This document shows, in pieces, positions 1 to 9,019 of a DNA stretch of 40,862 bases (positions are counted from its first letter, which is position 1; the number at the start of each line of letters is the position of its first letter). Source of the stretch: Pirellulales bacterium (lineage in GTDB: Bacteria; Planctomycetota; Planctomycetia; Pirellulales; Thermoguttaceae); the NCBI GenBank assembly GCA_016931995.1, contig JAFGDS010000107.1:1-40862 (forward strand), given 5' to 3'. Under the pieces are notes generated by a model that did not search any database, was not told where the DNA came from, and was given only the letters and a program-made list of their open reading frames with translations. The translations under genes were made by a program, and so were the position numbers.

Positions 1-101
1 AAATCCCTAAATCCCTAAATCCCTAAATCCCTAAATCCCTAAATCCCTAAATCCCTAAATCCCTAAATCCCTAAATCCCCAATCCCCAATCCCCAATCCC
101 C
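1..101. repeat. Tandem octamer/heptamer repeat at the left edge
   Basis: Nine perfect copies of AAATCCCT run from 1 to 72. One copy of AAATCCCC follows, and then the unit shortens to AATCCCC and repeats to about 101. On the other strand this reads AGGGATTT and GGGGATT. The array starts at or before the window edge, so its true length is unknown. It ends only eight bases before the ATG of the DUF58 gene and so occupies that gene's whole visible leader. Copy number in such arrays usually varies by slippage; that is general knowledge, not seen here. Confidence 0.95.
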
Positions 102-108
102 CGACCCC

Positions 109-1005
109 ATGTCCACCGCCGAAAAATATCTGAAACCGGAAGTGGTGCGACAAATCGCCCGGCTCGATCTGCGGGCGCAGTTCATCGTGAAGGGGTTCTT
201 GCAGGGACTACACGCCAGCCCGTTCCACGGATTTTCGGTCGAGTTCAGCGAACACCGCAAGTACACGCCCGGCGATGACCCCAAGGACATCGACTGGCTC
301 GTCTACGCGAAGACGGACAAGTATTACGTCAAGAAGTTCGAGGCCGAGACGAACATCACGGGCTATCTGGTGATGGACCTGAGCCGGTCGATGGGCTACA
401 CGTATCGCCAGGAACTCACCAAGTTCGACTACGCCATCTGCCTGGCCGCGGCGCTGGCTTACTTGATGATCCACCAGCAGGACCCCGTCGGGCTGGTGAC
501 CTTCGACGAAAAAATCCGCGCCAGCCTCCCGCCCCGCTCCAAGCGGAGCCACCTGGGCGACGTGCTGGGCCTCTTGGCCAATTTGAAGCCGTCGGGCAGC
601 ACCAACATCGCCCACAGCCTCGTCCAAGTGGCCGCCATGCTCCGCCACGCCAGCTTGGTGATGGTCTTCTCCGATCTCTTGGTCGATCCCGAGCCGGTGC
701 TCGACGCCCTGCACCGTCTGCGCCATGGCGGCCACGACGTGATCCTGTTCCACGTCCTGGACGAGGCCGAGGTCCAGTTCCCCTTCGAGGGCATGGTCGA
801 GCTGGAGGAGCCCGAGAGCCACGAGCGACTCGCCCTGGACGCCGCCGGGTTCCGGCAGGACTACTTCAAGGAACTCGAGGCCCTGCGCGAGACGTATCGT
901 CGCGACTGCTTCCAGTCGGGCGTGGACTACGTGCCGTTGGACACGAGCATGCAGTTCGACAAGGCCCTGACCGAATACCTCGTCAGCCGCTCGGCGCGAG
1001 GGTAG
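109..1005 (+). CDS. DUF58 domain protein with vWA-like fold
   Basis: A 298-residue protein of the DUF58 family, usually encoded beside a MoxR-type AAA ATPase and thought to act in chaperone-like or metal-insertion assemblies at the cell envelope. The family signature is clear at about residues 43-80: a PGDD-x-KDIDW stretch followed by YVKKFEAE. A MIDAS-like DLSRSMG loop at about residues 90-96 supports a von Willebrand A fold. There is no signal peptide or transmembrane helix, so it is the soluble type. The ATG at 109 is the only sensible start, but no Shine-Dalgarno sequence precedes it because the leader is the tandem repeat. A MoxR partner would lie upstream, outside the window. The gene converges with the Fe-S protein gene that follows. 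Confidence 0.92.
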   Translation: MSTAEKYLKPEVVRQIARLDLRAQFIVKGFLQGLHASPFHGFSVEFSEHRKYTPGDDPKDIDWLVYAKTDKYYVKKFEAETNITGYLVMDLSRSMGYTYRQELTKFDYAICLAAALAYLMIHQQDPVGLVTFDEKIRASLPPRSKRSHLGDVLGLLANLKPSGSTNIAHSLVQVAAMLRHASLVMVFSDLLVDPEPVLDALHRLRHGGHDVILFHVLDEAEVQFPFEGMVELEEPESHERLALDAAGFRQDYFKELEALRETYRRDCFQSGVDYVPLDTSMQFDKALTEYLVSRSARG

Positions 1006-1083
1006 CGCCCGCCGGCGGCGGACGGCTTGCGCGGCTTCGCCTCGCTCGACGCGGCGGCGTTAGCCGGGCTCGGGGATGGGTCC

Positions 1084-2313
1084 CTAGCGGCCCCGCCAGA
1101 CGCGCCAGGTGGTGGCCAGCGTCGCGGGGGCATTGTGCAGAAGGAGCGAGAGCCAGCTTCGGTAGGGCAGCCGGAATTGGGGCACCGGCTCGAGCGAGAT
1201 CGCCTTCGCCGTGCCGCAAGCCAGCAGGCACAGCCCGCATCCGATGCACCGGCCGGGCTGGTGAACCAGGGTCTTGGCCTGGGTGTCCACGGTGATCGCG
1301 CCCATCGGGCAGCTTTTCGCGCAGCGGCCGCAATGGACGCACGCCGCCCGATCGAACCGCGGCATGAAGTGGGGCGGGGCCATCATGCCGGGCACGCCGA
1401 ACTCGTTCACCGTCCGCATCGCCTTGCAGCAACACCCGCAACAAGAGCACGACGCCTGGCTCTTCGTGGATTCCACGTTGATGATCCAGGTGACCATGCC
1501 GTGGGCCTCGGCCTCGCGCTTGATATCGAGGACGCCCTGCTTCGACACGGAGCGGAGGAAGCCGCTTTCGACGCCCTCGCGGGCCCAACGGCCCATGGCG
1601 ACGCAAACCTCCAGCGGGCGATCGCAGCCGTGTCCGGCCACGCGGCTGGACGTGCGGCATTGACAAAAGCCGACGCCGAACGCGTCGAACCGATCGAGCA
1701 CGACGTCGAGCCGATCGGCCGGCAACGCGGCCGGATGCGCCCCGAGGGCCCCCGCGACCGGCACGAACCGCACGAACGGCTGGCCGCGCGATTGATACTC
1801 GGCGACGTAGCCCGTCTCGAAAAGCGCCTCGAACAACTCGGCGAATCGCCAGTGCCAGGGGCTCATTGTCTCGGGCGACTCGCTGATGAGGACCATTTCG
1901 AACATGCCGGGCATGAGCGGCATGAGCCGGTACTTGCGGTCCTCCGGCGGCCCGCTGTCGCCGATCAACCGGCGGCCCACGGCCAAGTGCTCGAGCGTGG
2001 CGGCGACCGCCTCGACCGGCCGGCCCTCCGCCCGGGCCACGTCGGCCGCCCGACGGCCTCGAAACGCCCCCAGATGGCGGGCGCAGGCGGCCTCGTCCTC
2101 CAAGAACGCGTGCTCCACCAGGGCCATGAGTTCATCGCAGATCGGCGGGCCGATGAGCACGGGGCTCGCCAGCCGCCGGGCCAGATCGCGGTGCGCCGCC
2201 GAGACGCCGGGATAATCGGCGAGCCTTCGCCGACGGACCGCGTTCGGTCGCGGCGCGGTCGGCCCGATGATGCCCTTATTGACCTCGATCACGCGTCGGG
2301 TGGAGTCGGTCAT
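1084..2313 (-). CDS. Cysteine-rich 4Fe-4S dicluster protein
   Basis: A 409-residue iron-sulfur protein of unknown substrate. The C-terminus has two classical 4Fe-4S motifs, CVHCGRCAKSCP (about 324-335) and CIGCGLCLLAC (about 356-366). Two further cysteine groups lie upstream: a CQCR...GHGC...LEVC stretch (about 215-240) and the dense CSCCGCCC cluster (about 288-296). The N-terminal part looks like a helical, possibly winged-helix domain. Proteins with this arrangement are annotated only as 4Fe-4S binding proteins, and electron transfer or redox sensing is inferred. The open frame extends upstream to 2385; the start at 2313 (MTDSTRRVIEVNKG) is chosen on protein content, with only a weak ribosome site. 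It lies 108 bases downstream of the Tat-exported oxidoreductase on the same strand, so cotranscription is possible. Confidence 0.85.
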   Translation of the reverse strand: MTDSTRRVIEVNKGIIGPTAPRPNAVRRRRLADYPGVSAAHRDLARRLASPVLIGPPICDELMALVEHAFLEDEAACARHLGAFRGRRAADVARAEGRPVEAVAATLEHLAVGRRLIGDSGPPEDRKYRLMPLMPGMFEMVLISESPETMSPWHWRFAELFEALFETGYVAEYQSRGQPFVRFVPVAGALGAHPAALPADRLDVVLDRFDAFGVGFCQCRTSSRVAGHGCDRPLEVCVAMGRWAREGVESGFLRSVSKQGVLDIKREAEAHGMVTWIINVESTKSQASCSCCGCCCKAMRTVNEFGVPGMMAPPHFMPRFDRAACVHCGRCAKSCPMGAITVDTQAKTLVHQPGRCIGCGLCLLACGTAKAISLEPVPQFRLPYRSWLSLLLHNAPATLATTWRVWRGR

Positions 2314-2421
2314 TGTCTCGGCGAGGCAAAACTGTTTGACGCGACGTCCCCGCGCGCGGTCGCGTCGGACCGACCATCGTCGCACGCGCGAACCTGGCCG
2401 CGGGATGGACGAAACGACGCG

Positions 2422-3723
2422 CTAGCCGAGCGTCCAGGGCTTGCGGTATTCGTAGTGCAGCATGGCGTTGGCCGCGTCGGAATTGGTAAAGCGTTCGGCC
2501 TCGCCGTCCCAGTCGAGCCGCTGGCCAATGGCCAGGGAAATGTTCGCCAGCAGGCTGAACGTCGTCGAGCGGTGGCCCACCTCGACGTCGGCCTTGGGCA
2601 CCGCCCGAGACTTCACGCAGTCGAGGAAATCCCGCGTGTGCGGCACCGTGATATCGCCCACCTTGGGCACGCGGACGTCGACGGGCTTCATCCGCGGCTT
2701 GCGGTCCTGGAACTGGCCGCCTCGCTCGGGAAGGACATAGTAACCGCCGGAGTCCGGGTAGAGCGTGCCCTGCGTGCCGCGGAGTTCGACCTCGCCGCGC
2801 GCCATCGCGGGATTGCCGCTGGCCTCGTACTGGCCGAACAACGCCAGGCGGCCCGAGGCGAACGCGAACGCGGCCTCCATCGTGTCGGGGATCGTGCGGT
2901 CGTCGTCCACGGCATAGCGCCCGCCCATCGCGCAGACCGACGCCGGGGCCAGCTCGTCCGTGAGCCAACGGATCACGTCGAGGAAGTGGACGCCCCAGTT
3001 GGCCATCTGCGACGAGTAAAGCTGAAACCAACGGAACTTGTACGGCGTGATGTTGTCCTGATAGGGCCGCTCGGGCCGGGGTCCCAGCCACATGTCCCAG
3101 TTCAGATCGGCGGGCGGATCGGACGGCTTGGCGTGGCCGATGCCGTGGGGGAACATGTTGTCCAGCCGGTAGCCCCGCGAAACGGTCACCTTGCCGAGCT
3201 TGCCGGAGCGGACGAACTCGACGGCCTGGGCATAAGCCTCCGAGGAACGGCGCTGCGTGCCCACTTGAACGACGCGTTTGTTTCGCCGGGCGGCCTCGAC
3301 CATGCGACGGCCTTCGTGGATCGTGACCGAAAGGGGTTTCTCGACGTAGACGTCCTTGCCGGCGTCGCAGGCCGCGACCGTTTGGATTGCGTGCCAGTGG
3401 TCGGGCGTGGCGATCATCACGGCGTCCACGTCGTCGCGGTCGATCACCTTGCGGAAGTCGTCGGTCGTGGCCGCCTTGCCGTCGAGCCGGGCGTTGGCTT
3501 TGGCGAGGATCGACTCGGACACGTCGCACAGGGCCACGATTTCCAGGTCGTCGTGGGCGAGCATGGCGCCGATGACCTGGCCGCCGCGGTTGCCCACGCC
3601 GATGCAGCCCAGCCGGATCCGCTCGTTGGCCCCGTACACTTTTGCCGCGCTCAAGGCGGTCCACCCGAACGTGGCGGCGGCCCCGGCCTTGGTAAACGTG
3701 CGTCGCGTGAGTTTCCGCGTCAT
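2422..3723 (-). CDS. Tat-exported Gfo/Idh/MocA family oxidoreductase
   Basis: A 433-residue NAD(P)-dependent oxidoreductase of the Gfo/Idh/MocA family, which acts on sugars, inositols and related polyols. A twin-arginine signal, TRRTFTK at residues 6-12 followed by a hydrophobic stretch, predicts folded export to the periplasm. The Rossmann glycine motif GCIGVGNRGG lies at about 39-48 and the EKP catalytic motif at about 129-131. The C-terminal half carries the usual beta-sheet substrate domain, including the MANWGVHFLD segment. Exported members of this family are very abundant in planctomycetes, and their substrates are mostly unknown. Full length; it leads the minus-strand pair with the Fe-S protein. 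Confidence 0.93.
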   Translation of the reverse strand: MTRKLTRRTFTKAGAAATFGWTALSAAKVYGANERIRLGCIGVGNRGGQVIGAMLAHDDLEIVALCDVSESILAKANARLDGKAATTDDFRKVIDRDDVDAVMIATPDHWHAIQTVAACDAGKDVYVEKPLSVTIHEGRRMVEAARRNKRVVQVGTQRRSSEAYAQAVEFVRSGKLGKVTVSRGYRLDNMFPHGIGHAKPSDPPADLNWDMWLGPRPERPYQDNITPYKFRWFQLYSSQMANWGVHFLDVIRWLTDELAPASVCAMGGRYAVDDDRTIPDTMEAAFAFASGRLALFGQYEASGNPAMARGEVELRGTQGTLYPDSGGYYVLPERGGQFQDRKPRMKPVDVRVPKVGDITVPHTRDFLDCVKSRAVPKADVEVGHRSTTFSLLANISLAIGQRLDWDGEAERFTNSDAANAMLHYEYRKPWTLG

Positions 3724-4372
3724 GATGTTCCCCGGCTGGCGTGGAAGACGTGTGGGAAGGTGTTGCGGCCGGCCGCAACGCGAGCCATTGACTTTTTCCC
3801 GGTAAACCGTCTTGGTTACAAGGGCGCCGGGAGGGCCCGCGGCCGGCTCGGAACGGCATTACCCGCCCCAATGGCGGATAGGATTCGATGGTAAGCGTTG
3901 CCCCCCGCGGCGTCAAGCTGCTCCATCGCGTGGGCTTGCCCGAGTCGGGGGGCGGAAACGGTTTCCTCGTCCAATTCCGTTCGCGATCCCGCCATACACT
4001 TGGTCGGAAGGCAAGCCCAGCGGCGTCATGGTTGTCGCGGGCGTGCGGCGGCCCTTGGGACCCGCCGGAAGACGCGGCGACCCGGCCGGAAGCGACGGAG
4101 GCATCCGGAGCGGGCCGTTCGGGGGCTTTCCTCCCATGGGTTGGGTGTTAGGATACAAGCGCCGCCGACGCCTCCCGCAAAAGAAGCGAGCCGTTGCTCG
4201 CGGGGGGGCGACGCCCGCCGGAGTGAACGTGGCGGGCTCAACGTGGAAAGCCTCCTGGAGCGCTTTCGCCCTGGTACGGGTGCGGCCGAGGCGCCGGTGG
4301 CCTTGCTCCTCTCCCCAAAATCGCGGTCTCGCGTGACCGCGCTGCCGTTGTCCCGCGGGAGCCACGCGCTCG
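3724..4372. other. Long intergenic stretch without a recognised gene
   Basis: This lies between two divergent genes, the Tat oxidoreductase (minus) and the CheY-like regulator (plus), and should contain both promoters. Open frames cross it, but their translations are arginine/proline-rich and match no family, so none is called. A small hairpin with 7-base arms, CGCGGTC and GACCGCG, sits at 4322-4341, just upstream of the regulator. A TAGGAT hexamer at 4149-4154 could be a -10 element but has no convincing -35. I see no intergenic repeat family here, unlike most other gaps. Confidence 0.5.
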
Positions 4373-4873
4373 ATGGGCGACAGAATCGTATTACTGGTCG
4401 AGGATGATCCCTCGCACGAAGCGCTCTTCCGGCGCGCCGTCGAACAAAGCGGCATCCCCTGCCGACTGGACGCGGTCCACGATGGCGTCGAGGCCATCGA
4501 GTACCTCTTCGCCACCGGCTCCCACGAGCACCGCCGGCACGAGGGCGCTCCCGAGCTCATCCTTCTGGATCTGCGGATGCCGCGGATGGATGGGCTGCAG
4601 GTGCTCCAGGTGTTGCGGCGCGTCCGGGGCGACCCGGATACCCCCCACGTACCCGTCGTGGTCATCACCAGTTCGGAATACGACCGCGACATCGCCGAGG
4701 CCTATCGGCTCGGGGCGCAAAGCTATCTGTGCAAGCCAACGGATTTCGAGGAATTCGCCGGCGCGGTCCGTCGGACGCTGGCCTATTGGCTGGATCTGAA
4801 TCGCCCCGCTCCGCGACGGCTGGCCACCTTCGCCATGGTCCGCCCGGAATGCCTGGAAGTCGATCACGTCTGA
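4373..4873 (+). CDS. Single-domain response regulator (Rcp1/CheY-like)
   Basis: A 166-residue stand-alone receiver domain. The acidic pocket is D11-D12 (LLVEDDP), the phospho-acceptor is D66 (LLDLRMP), the conserved hydroxyl is T99 (ITSS) and the lysine is K121 (CKP). The loop between beta-2 and the phospho-aspartate is longer than in CheY, which fits the Rcp1 type that partners with phytochrome-like and other hybrid kinases. No output domain follows, so it should act through protein-protein contact. No kinase gene is adjacent, so it is an orphan here. The ATG at 4373 has only a weak, distant purine stretch as ribosome site. Confidence 0.92.
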   Translation: MGDRIVLLVEDDPSHEALFRRAVEQSGIPCRLDAVHDGVEAIEYLFATGSHEHRRHEGAPELILLDLRMPRMDGLQVLQVLRRVRGDPDTPHVPVVVITSSEYDRDIAEAYRLGAQSYLCKPTDFEEFAGAVRRTLAYWLDLNRPAPRRLATFAMVRPECLEVDHV

Positions 4874-4988
4874 GGGACTTCGCGCCCCGCGGCGCCGCGG
4901 TGTAGGATGACGCCGCGACGAAGGACGTCCCCCTTCTCTGGCTCGCGCGAGAATCGGGACGGCCCCCTTGCCCCGGAGGCGTCCGCGG

Positions 4989-5234
4989 ATGTCCCGTTCC
5001 CCTGAGACCCCCCGTCGGCGCCGACGATTCCAATTCGGGTTGGGATCGCTTTTTCTGCTGACGTTCCTGGTCAGCGTCCTGGCGGCGTCCCTGGCGGGCA
5101 TGATCCAGTCGTCCGCGGCGGTCACGGCGCCGCGGTACCTGTTCGTATTGATGGCCGTCGCGGCCCCGTTGGCCACGCTGGTCGGCTTGAGCCTCTTGTG
5201 GACCGCGGCGCGGTGGCTACGCCGCCGGCTGTGA
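4989..5234 (+). CDS. Small two-helix membrane protein, planctomycete type
   Basis: An 81-residue protein of unknown function. A basic, arginine-rich N-terminus is followed by RFQFGLGSLFLLTFL and a hydrophobic run, then a second transmembrane segment (about residues 45-70) and an arginine-rich tail. The R-F-Q-F-x-L-x-S/T-L-hydrophobic opening recurs in many short planctomycete membrane proteins; this is family knowledge, not a functional assignment. The ATG at 4989 is preceded by GGAGG at 4975-4979 with nine bases of spacing, which beats the upstream TTG at 4968. It is followed by the ABC exporter on the same strand. Confidence 0.75.
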   Translation: MSRSPETPRRRRRFQFGLGSLFLLTFLVSVLAASLAGMIQSSAAVTAPRYLFVLMAVAAPLATLVGLSLLWTAARWLRRRL

Positions 5235-5356
5235 AATTCCGGTATCTGCGGATATTGCGCAGACTGCGCCGACCGCGCCGGTATTGGTCGATCCGCCGTA
5301 ATCTGGTAAAAGTAGCAGCCGGTTCGCGTTGCGCTTTCTCCCGAGACCCTTCACGG

Positions 5357-7360
5357 ATGAACAACTTCGGCAGAGTCGTTCGGCTGTCGCTTCGGTATCG
5401 CTGGACGTTCGTCGCGTCGATCGTCTGCGCGGTCCTCGCGGCGGCGCTCTGGGGCGGCAACATCGGCACGGTCTACCCCGTCCTCAAGGTGGCCTTCGAG
5501 AACGAGTCTCTTCAGAATTGGGCCGAAAAAGAGATCGCCGGTTCGCGGGAGAAGATCCGCGAGTGTGAAGACGAGATCGCCCAACTCGAGGCGCGGCTCA
5601 AGACGGTTGGCCCCGAGGAGACCGCGGCTCTCGAGGTCCGGCTGCGCGCCGCCCAGACGCGGATCGGCGCCGAGCGGAAAGCCGTCGCGACGATCCAGTG
5701 GCTCAAGCCGCTTGTGGACCGGCTGCCGCGCGATCCCTTCGCGACGCTGGCCCTGTTCATCGGCATCCTGTTGGTCGGGACCCTCGTCAAGGAGGCCTTC
5801 CTGATCGCCAACACGATCCTCGTCGCCCGGCTTGCGCATCTGGGCACGTTTCAGCTCCGCAAGCTCTTCTACCGCCGCACGCTCAAAATGGACCTGGCGA
5901 GCTTCCACAACGAGGGCACCAGCGACCTGATGAGCCGGTTCACCTACGACATGGAGGCGGTCGCCGGCGGACTGGTGGTGCTGTTTGGCAAAGTGGTCCG
6001 CGAACCGCTCAAGGCGATCGCCTGCCTGGTCGGCGCCGCGTTCATTTGCTGGCGGCTGCTGCTGTTGTCGCTGATCGTCGCGCCGGTGGCGGGGCTCATG
6101 ATCCATTGGCTGGGCCGGACGCTCAAGCGGGCCAACCGCCGCGCCATGGAGGAAATGGCCCTGCTGTACAACCGGCTGGAGGAGACCTTCCGCGGGATCA
6201 AGGTGGTCAAGGCCTTCGCCACCGAGCGGCAGGAGCGATGGCGATTCCACCTCAACAGCAAAAAGTACTTCAAAAAGTCCATGCGGATCGCGCGGTACGA
6301 CTCCTTGTCGCACCCGATCACCGAGATCATGGGCATCCTCACGATCTGCCTGGCGCTTCTGGCCGGGGCATATCTCGTGCTGGAAAAGGAAACGCATCTG
6401 TTGGGCATCCGGATCAGCGCGCGTCCGCTCGATCTGCCCACGCTGCTGGTCTTCTACGGCCTTCTGGCCGGCACGGCCGACCCCTTGCGCAAGCTTTCCG
6501 AAATCTTCACCAAGCTACAAGGAGCCGCGGCCGCCAGCGACCGCATTTATTCCCGGCTCGACCGCGTTTCCCAGGTCCGCAATCCCGAGCACCCCAAGCC
6601 CCTGCCCCGGCACGGCCAGGACCTCGTGTTCGACAACGTCGATTTCGCCTATCGGCCGGGCGAGCTGGTCCTGGAAGGGATCAATCTGCGCATCCGCGCC
6701 GGCGAAACGATCGCGCTGGTGGGGCCCAACGGCTGCGGCAAGAGCACTCTGGTGAATCTCATACCGCGTTTTGCCGACCCCACGACGGGCGAGGTCCGCC
6801 TGGACGGCCTCCCCTTGCCCGAGGCGCGCCTGCGCGACCTGCGGCGGCAGATCGGCCTGGTGGCCCAGGAAACGATGCTCTTCGACGACACGGTGCTGGA
6901 GAATATCCGCTACGGATCGCCCCAGGCGACCCGCGAACAGGTCATCGAAGCCTCCCGCCAGGCCCACGCCCATCGGTTCATCGAGAACGACTTGCCGGAC
7001 GGGTATCAGACGATCGTCGGCTCGGCGGGTAGCCGGCTTTCGGGCGGCCAGCGCCAGCGGATCGCCTTGGCCCGGGCGATCCTCCGCGACCCGGCCATTC
7101 TCCTCCTCGACGAGGCCACCAGCCAGGTGGACCTGGAAAGCGAGCAGCTCATCCAGCAGGTGCTCGAGAAGTTCATCCGTCACCGCACGACGGTGATCAT
7201 CACCCACCGTCTGGCCGTTCTCGCGCTGGCCGACCGGATCGTCGCGATGGAGGGCGGCAAGATCCTCGACGTGGGCGCCCACGCCGAACTCCTGGCCCGC
7301 TGCGACCTCTACCGCCGCCTTTACCAGATCCAATTCGCCGATCTGCGCGAAAGCGCCTAA
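5357..7360 (+). CDS. MsbA-like ABC exporter (fused permease/ATPase)
   Basis: A 667-residue ABC half-exporter expected to dimerise in the inner membrane and export a lipid, peptide or drug. The permease half is followed by a complete nucleotide-binding domain with Walker A GPNGCGKST (about 456-464), signature LSGGQRQR (about 561), Walker B ILLLDEATS (about 582) and H-loop THRLAVL (about 615). An unusual insertion lies between TM1 (about 15-37) and TM2 (about 128-150): a charged, heptad-like coiled coil at about 55-113, making the protein about 80 residues longer than MsbA. The ATG at 5357 is chosen because the upstream in-frame extension to 5198 overlaps the preceding gene and is arginine-rich nonsense. 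The gene converges with the efflux channel gene only 18 bases away. Confidence 0.93.
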   Translation: MNNFGRVVRLSLRYRWTFVASIVCAVLAAALWGGNIGTVYPVLKVAFENESLQNWAEKEIAGSREKIRECEDEIAQLEARLKTVGPEETAALEVRLRAAQTRIGAERKAVATIQWLKPLVDRLPRDPFATLALFIGILLVGTLVKEAFLIANTILVARLAHLGTFQLRKLFYRRTLKMDLASFHNEGTSDLMSRFTYDMEAVAGGLVVLFGKVVREPLKAIACLVGAAFICWRLLLLSLIVAPVAGLMIHWLGRTLKRANRRAMEEMALLYNRLEETFRGIKVVKAFATERQERWRFHLNSKKYFKKSMRIARYDSLSHPITEIMGILTICLALLAGAYLVLEKETHLLGIRISARPLDLPTLLVFYGLLAGTADPLRKLSEIFTKLQGAAAASDRIYSRLDRVSQVRNPEHPKPLPRHGQDLVFDNVDFAYRPGELVLEGINLRIRAGETIALVGPNGCGKSTLVNLIPRFADPTTGEVRLDGLPLPEARLRDLRRQIGLVAQETMLFDDTVLENIRYGSPQATREQVIEASRQAHAHRFIENDLPDGYQTIVGSAGSRLSGGQRQRIALARAILRDPAILLLDEATSQVDLESEQLIQQVLEKFIRHRTTVIITHRLAVLALADRIVAMEGGKILDVGAHAELLARCDLYRRLYQIQFADLRESA

Positions 7361-7378
7361 CCGGCGCGGAAGACGCCG

Positions 7379-9019
7379 TCACGACTGTCGCACGGGGACG
7401 GGAAGCGGCGGCGGCGGCGGCGGCGGAACGGCCGGCGGCTCCGCCGGAACCGGGGCCACCGGCGGAGGGCCAATCGGCGGAAGCGGCTCCATCGCCGACG
7501 GGGTCAAGCGGATCTGCCACCCGCCGCCCAGGGCGCGATAAAGCTGGATCAGATTCAACGCGACCGAACCCTCGGCAATCGCCAACTGGTCCTGCTGCTG
7601 CGTCAGGAATTGCTGGACGTTGAACACGCGGTTGAAGTCCACGATGCCCTCGTTGTATTGCGACATGACCAGATCCACCGACTGCCGCGCGGCTTCGGCG
7701 CTGACGGCCAGCGCGCGAACCTGCTGCTGCGCCCTGAGGAACCGGACCAGGGCGTTCTCGGCCTCCGCGTTGGCTTGAAGCACGGTGTTCTGGTACTGCA
7801 CCGCCAGTTGGCCGAAGCGGGCCTCTTGCACGCGGACGTTGTTCGCCAAGCGTCCGTAGTTGAGGATGTTCCACCGGAAAGCCGGTCCCACCGCGCCGGC
7901 CATCGAATCCGCGCTGAACAGGTCCTCGAACCTCGTCGCGTCGAGGTAAATCGTGCCGTTGATGGAGAAATGGGGGTACAGTTCCGACGTGGCGACGCCG
8001 ATCATCGCGCTTTGGGCCGCCACCTCGCGTTCCGCCCGGCGCACGTCCGGACGACGGCGCAACAGCTCGGCGGGGATGCCCACGGCCACCTGGGGAGGCG
8101 CGTCGGGGATGCCGGCGCGCGCCGAGAGCATCTCGTCCAGATTTTGCGGCGGCATGCCCAGAAGAATGCAAAGCTGGTTGGCGGCCTGCCGGCGCGAGGC
8201 TTCGAGCACGGGGATGCTGGCCTCGGTGTTGGCCAGGTCGGATTGCGCTTGAGTCACGTCCAGCCGCGTCGCGGTTCCCTCGTGGAGGCGGTCCTCGGCG
8301 ATGCGCATGCTGCCGCGTTGGATCTCGACGTTTTGCCGGGCGAAGGCCAGCCGTTGCTCCGCGATCCGCACGTTGGTGTAACTCTCGGCCACGTTGGACA
8401 CGAGCAGAACCAGGACGGCGTCGTAATTCTCGACCGAGGCGTCCAGATTCGCGTCGGCCGCCTCGATGGCGCGGCGGAACCGGCCCCAGAAATCGAGTTC
8501 CCAGGCTAGGCTGCCGCCGAGCGTCCACTGGTCGAAGTTGCTGACGGGCCCAAACCCGTGGAGGCTGTTCTCGCTCAGGCCAATGCGGGTGTAATCGCCG
8601 GAGACGTCTTGCCCTTGCGGGAAGAGATTGCCCGCCGCAATCGCCCGCTGGGCCCGCGCCTCGAGAATCCGCAAGCCCGCGATCCGCACCGTGAGGTTCT
8701 GCCGATACGCCGAGGCAATGAGTGAATCCAACACGGGATCGTCAAACGCCCGCCACCACGTCGCGTCGTCGATTTGGGCGGTGTCGAGGGCGGGATCCGT
8801 CGCGTCGATCCACTGGTCGGCCACCGGCGCCGGGGGGCGGCGGTAGTTGGGACCGACCTTGAAGCCATTGGCGAAGTACTCGCGCCAGCTCGTGCATCCC
8901 ATGGAAAACGCCAATGGGACAATCACGAGAAGACAGCAGACGCGGCCGGAGCTCCCGGTCCGCGCGGCTCCGGACAAACAAGGCAACGTATTGCGTGACG
9001 CGAGGAAATCGAATCGCAT
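7379..9019 (-). CDS. RND efflux outer-membrane lipoprotein (NodT/OprM family)
   Basis: A 546-residue TolC-type outer-membrane channel that completes the tripartite pump encoded just upstream. The N-terminus has a hydrophobic segment ending in S-M-G-C with the likely lipidated cysteine at residue 42. The mature protein opens with the VGPNYRRP motif typical of NodT/OprM proteins, followed by two repeated coiled-coil halves such as RLHEGTATRLDVTQAQSDLA. The C-terminus ends in an unusual proline-rich tail (PPVAP, then a run of nine prolines). The start at 9019 is favoured by GGAG eight bases upstream; starts at 9025 and 9043 are possible. A 337-base gap with a repeat pair separates it from the pump gene. 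Confidence 0.93.
   Translation of the reverse strand: MRFDFLASRNTLPCLSGAARTGSSGRVCCLLVIVPLAFSMGCTSWREYFANGFKVGPNYRRPPAPVADQWIDATDPALDTAQIDDATWWRAFDDPVLDSLIASAYRQNLTVRIAGLRILEARAQRAIAAGNLFPQGQDVSGDYTRIGLSENSLHGFGPVSNFDQWTLGGSLAWELDFWGRFRRAIEAADANLDASVENYDAVLVLLVSNVAESYTNVRIAEQRLAFARQNVEIQRGSMRIAEDRLHEGTATRLDVTQAQSDLANTEASIPVLEASRRQAANQLCILLGMPPQNLDEMLSARAGIPDAPPQVAVGIPAELLRRRPDVRRAEREVAAQSAMIGVATSELYPHFSINGTIYLDATRFEDLFSADSMAGAVGPAFRWNILNYGRLANNVRVQEARFGQLAVQYQNTVLQANAEAENALVRFLRAQQQVRALAVSAEAARQSVDLVMSQYNEGIVDFNRVFNVQQFLTQQQDQLAIAEGSVALNLIQLYRALGGGWQIRLTPSAMEPLPPIGPPPVAPVPAEPPAVPPPPPPPLPVPVRQS

Noticed and set aside
1-101. Telomere of a linear replicon
   Set aside because: The repeat runs straight into a gene leader, only one end is seen, and the window edge is arbitrary.
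1027-3894. 955-codon plus-strand frame opposite the Fe-S and Gfo/Idh genes
   Set aside because: Low-complexity Arg/His/Ala-rich translation with no family, antisense to two clear genes.
3812-4407. Several overlapping frames in the gap before the CheY-like gene
   Set aside because: Arginine- and proline-rich translations in all frames, no ribosome site, no recognisable domain.
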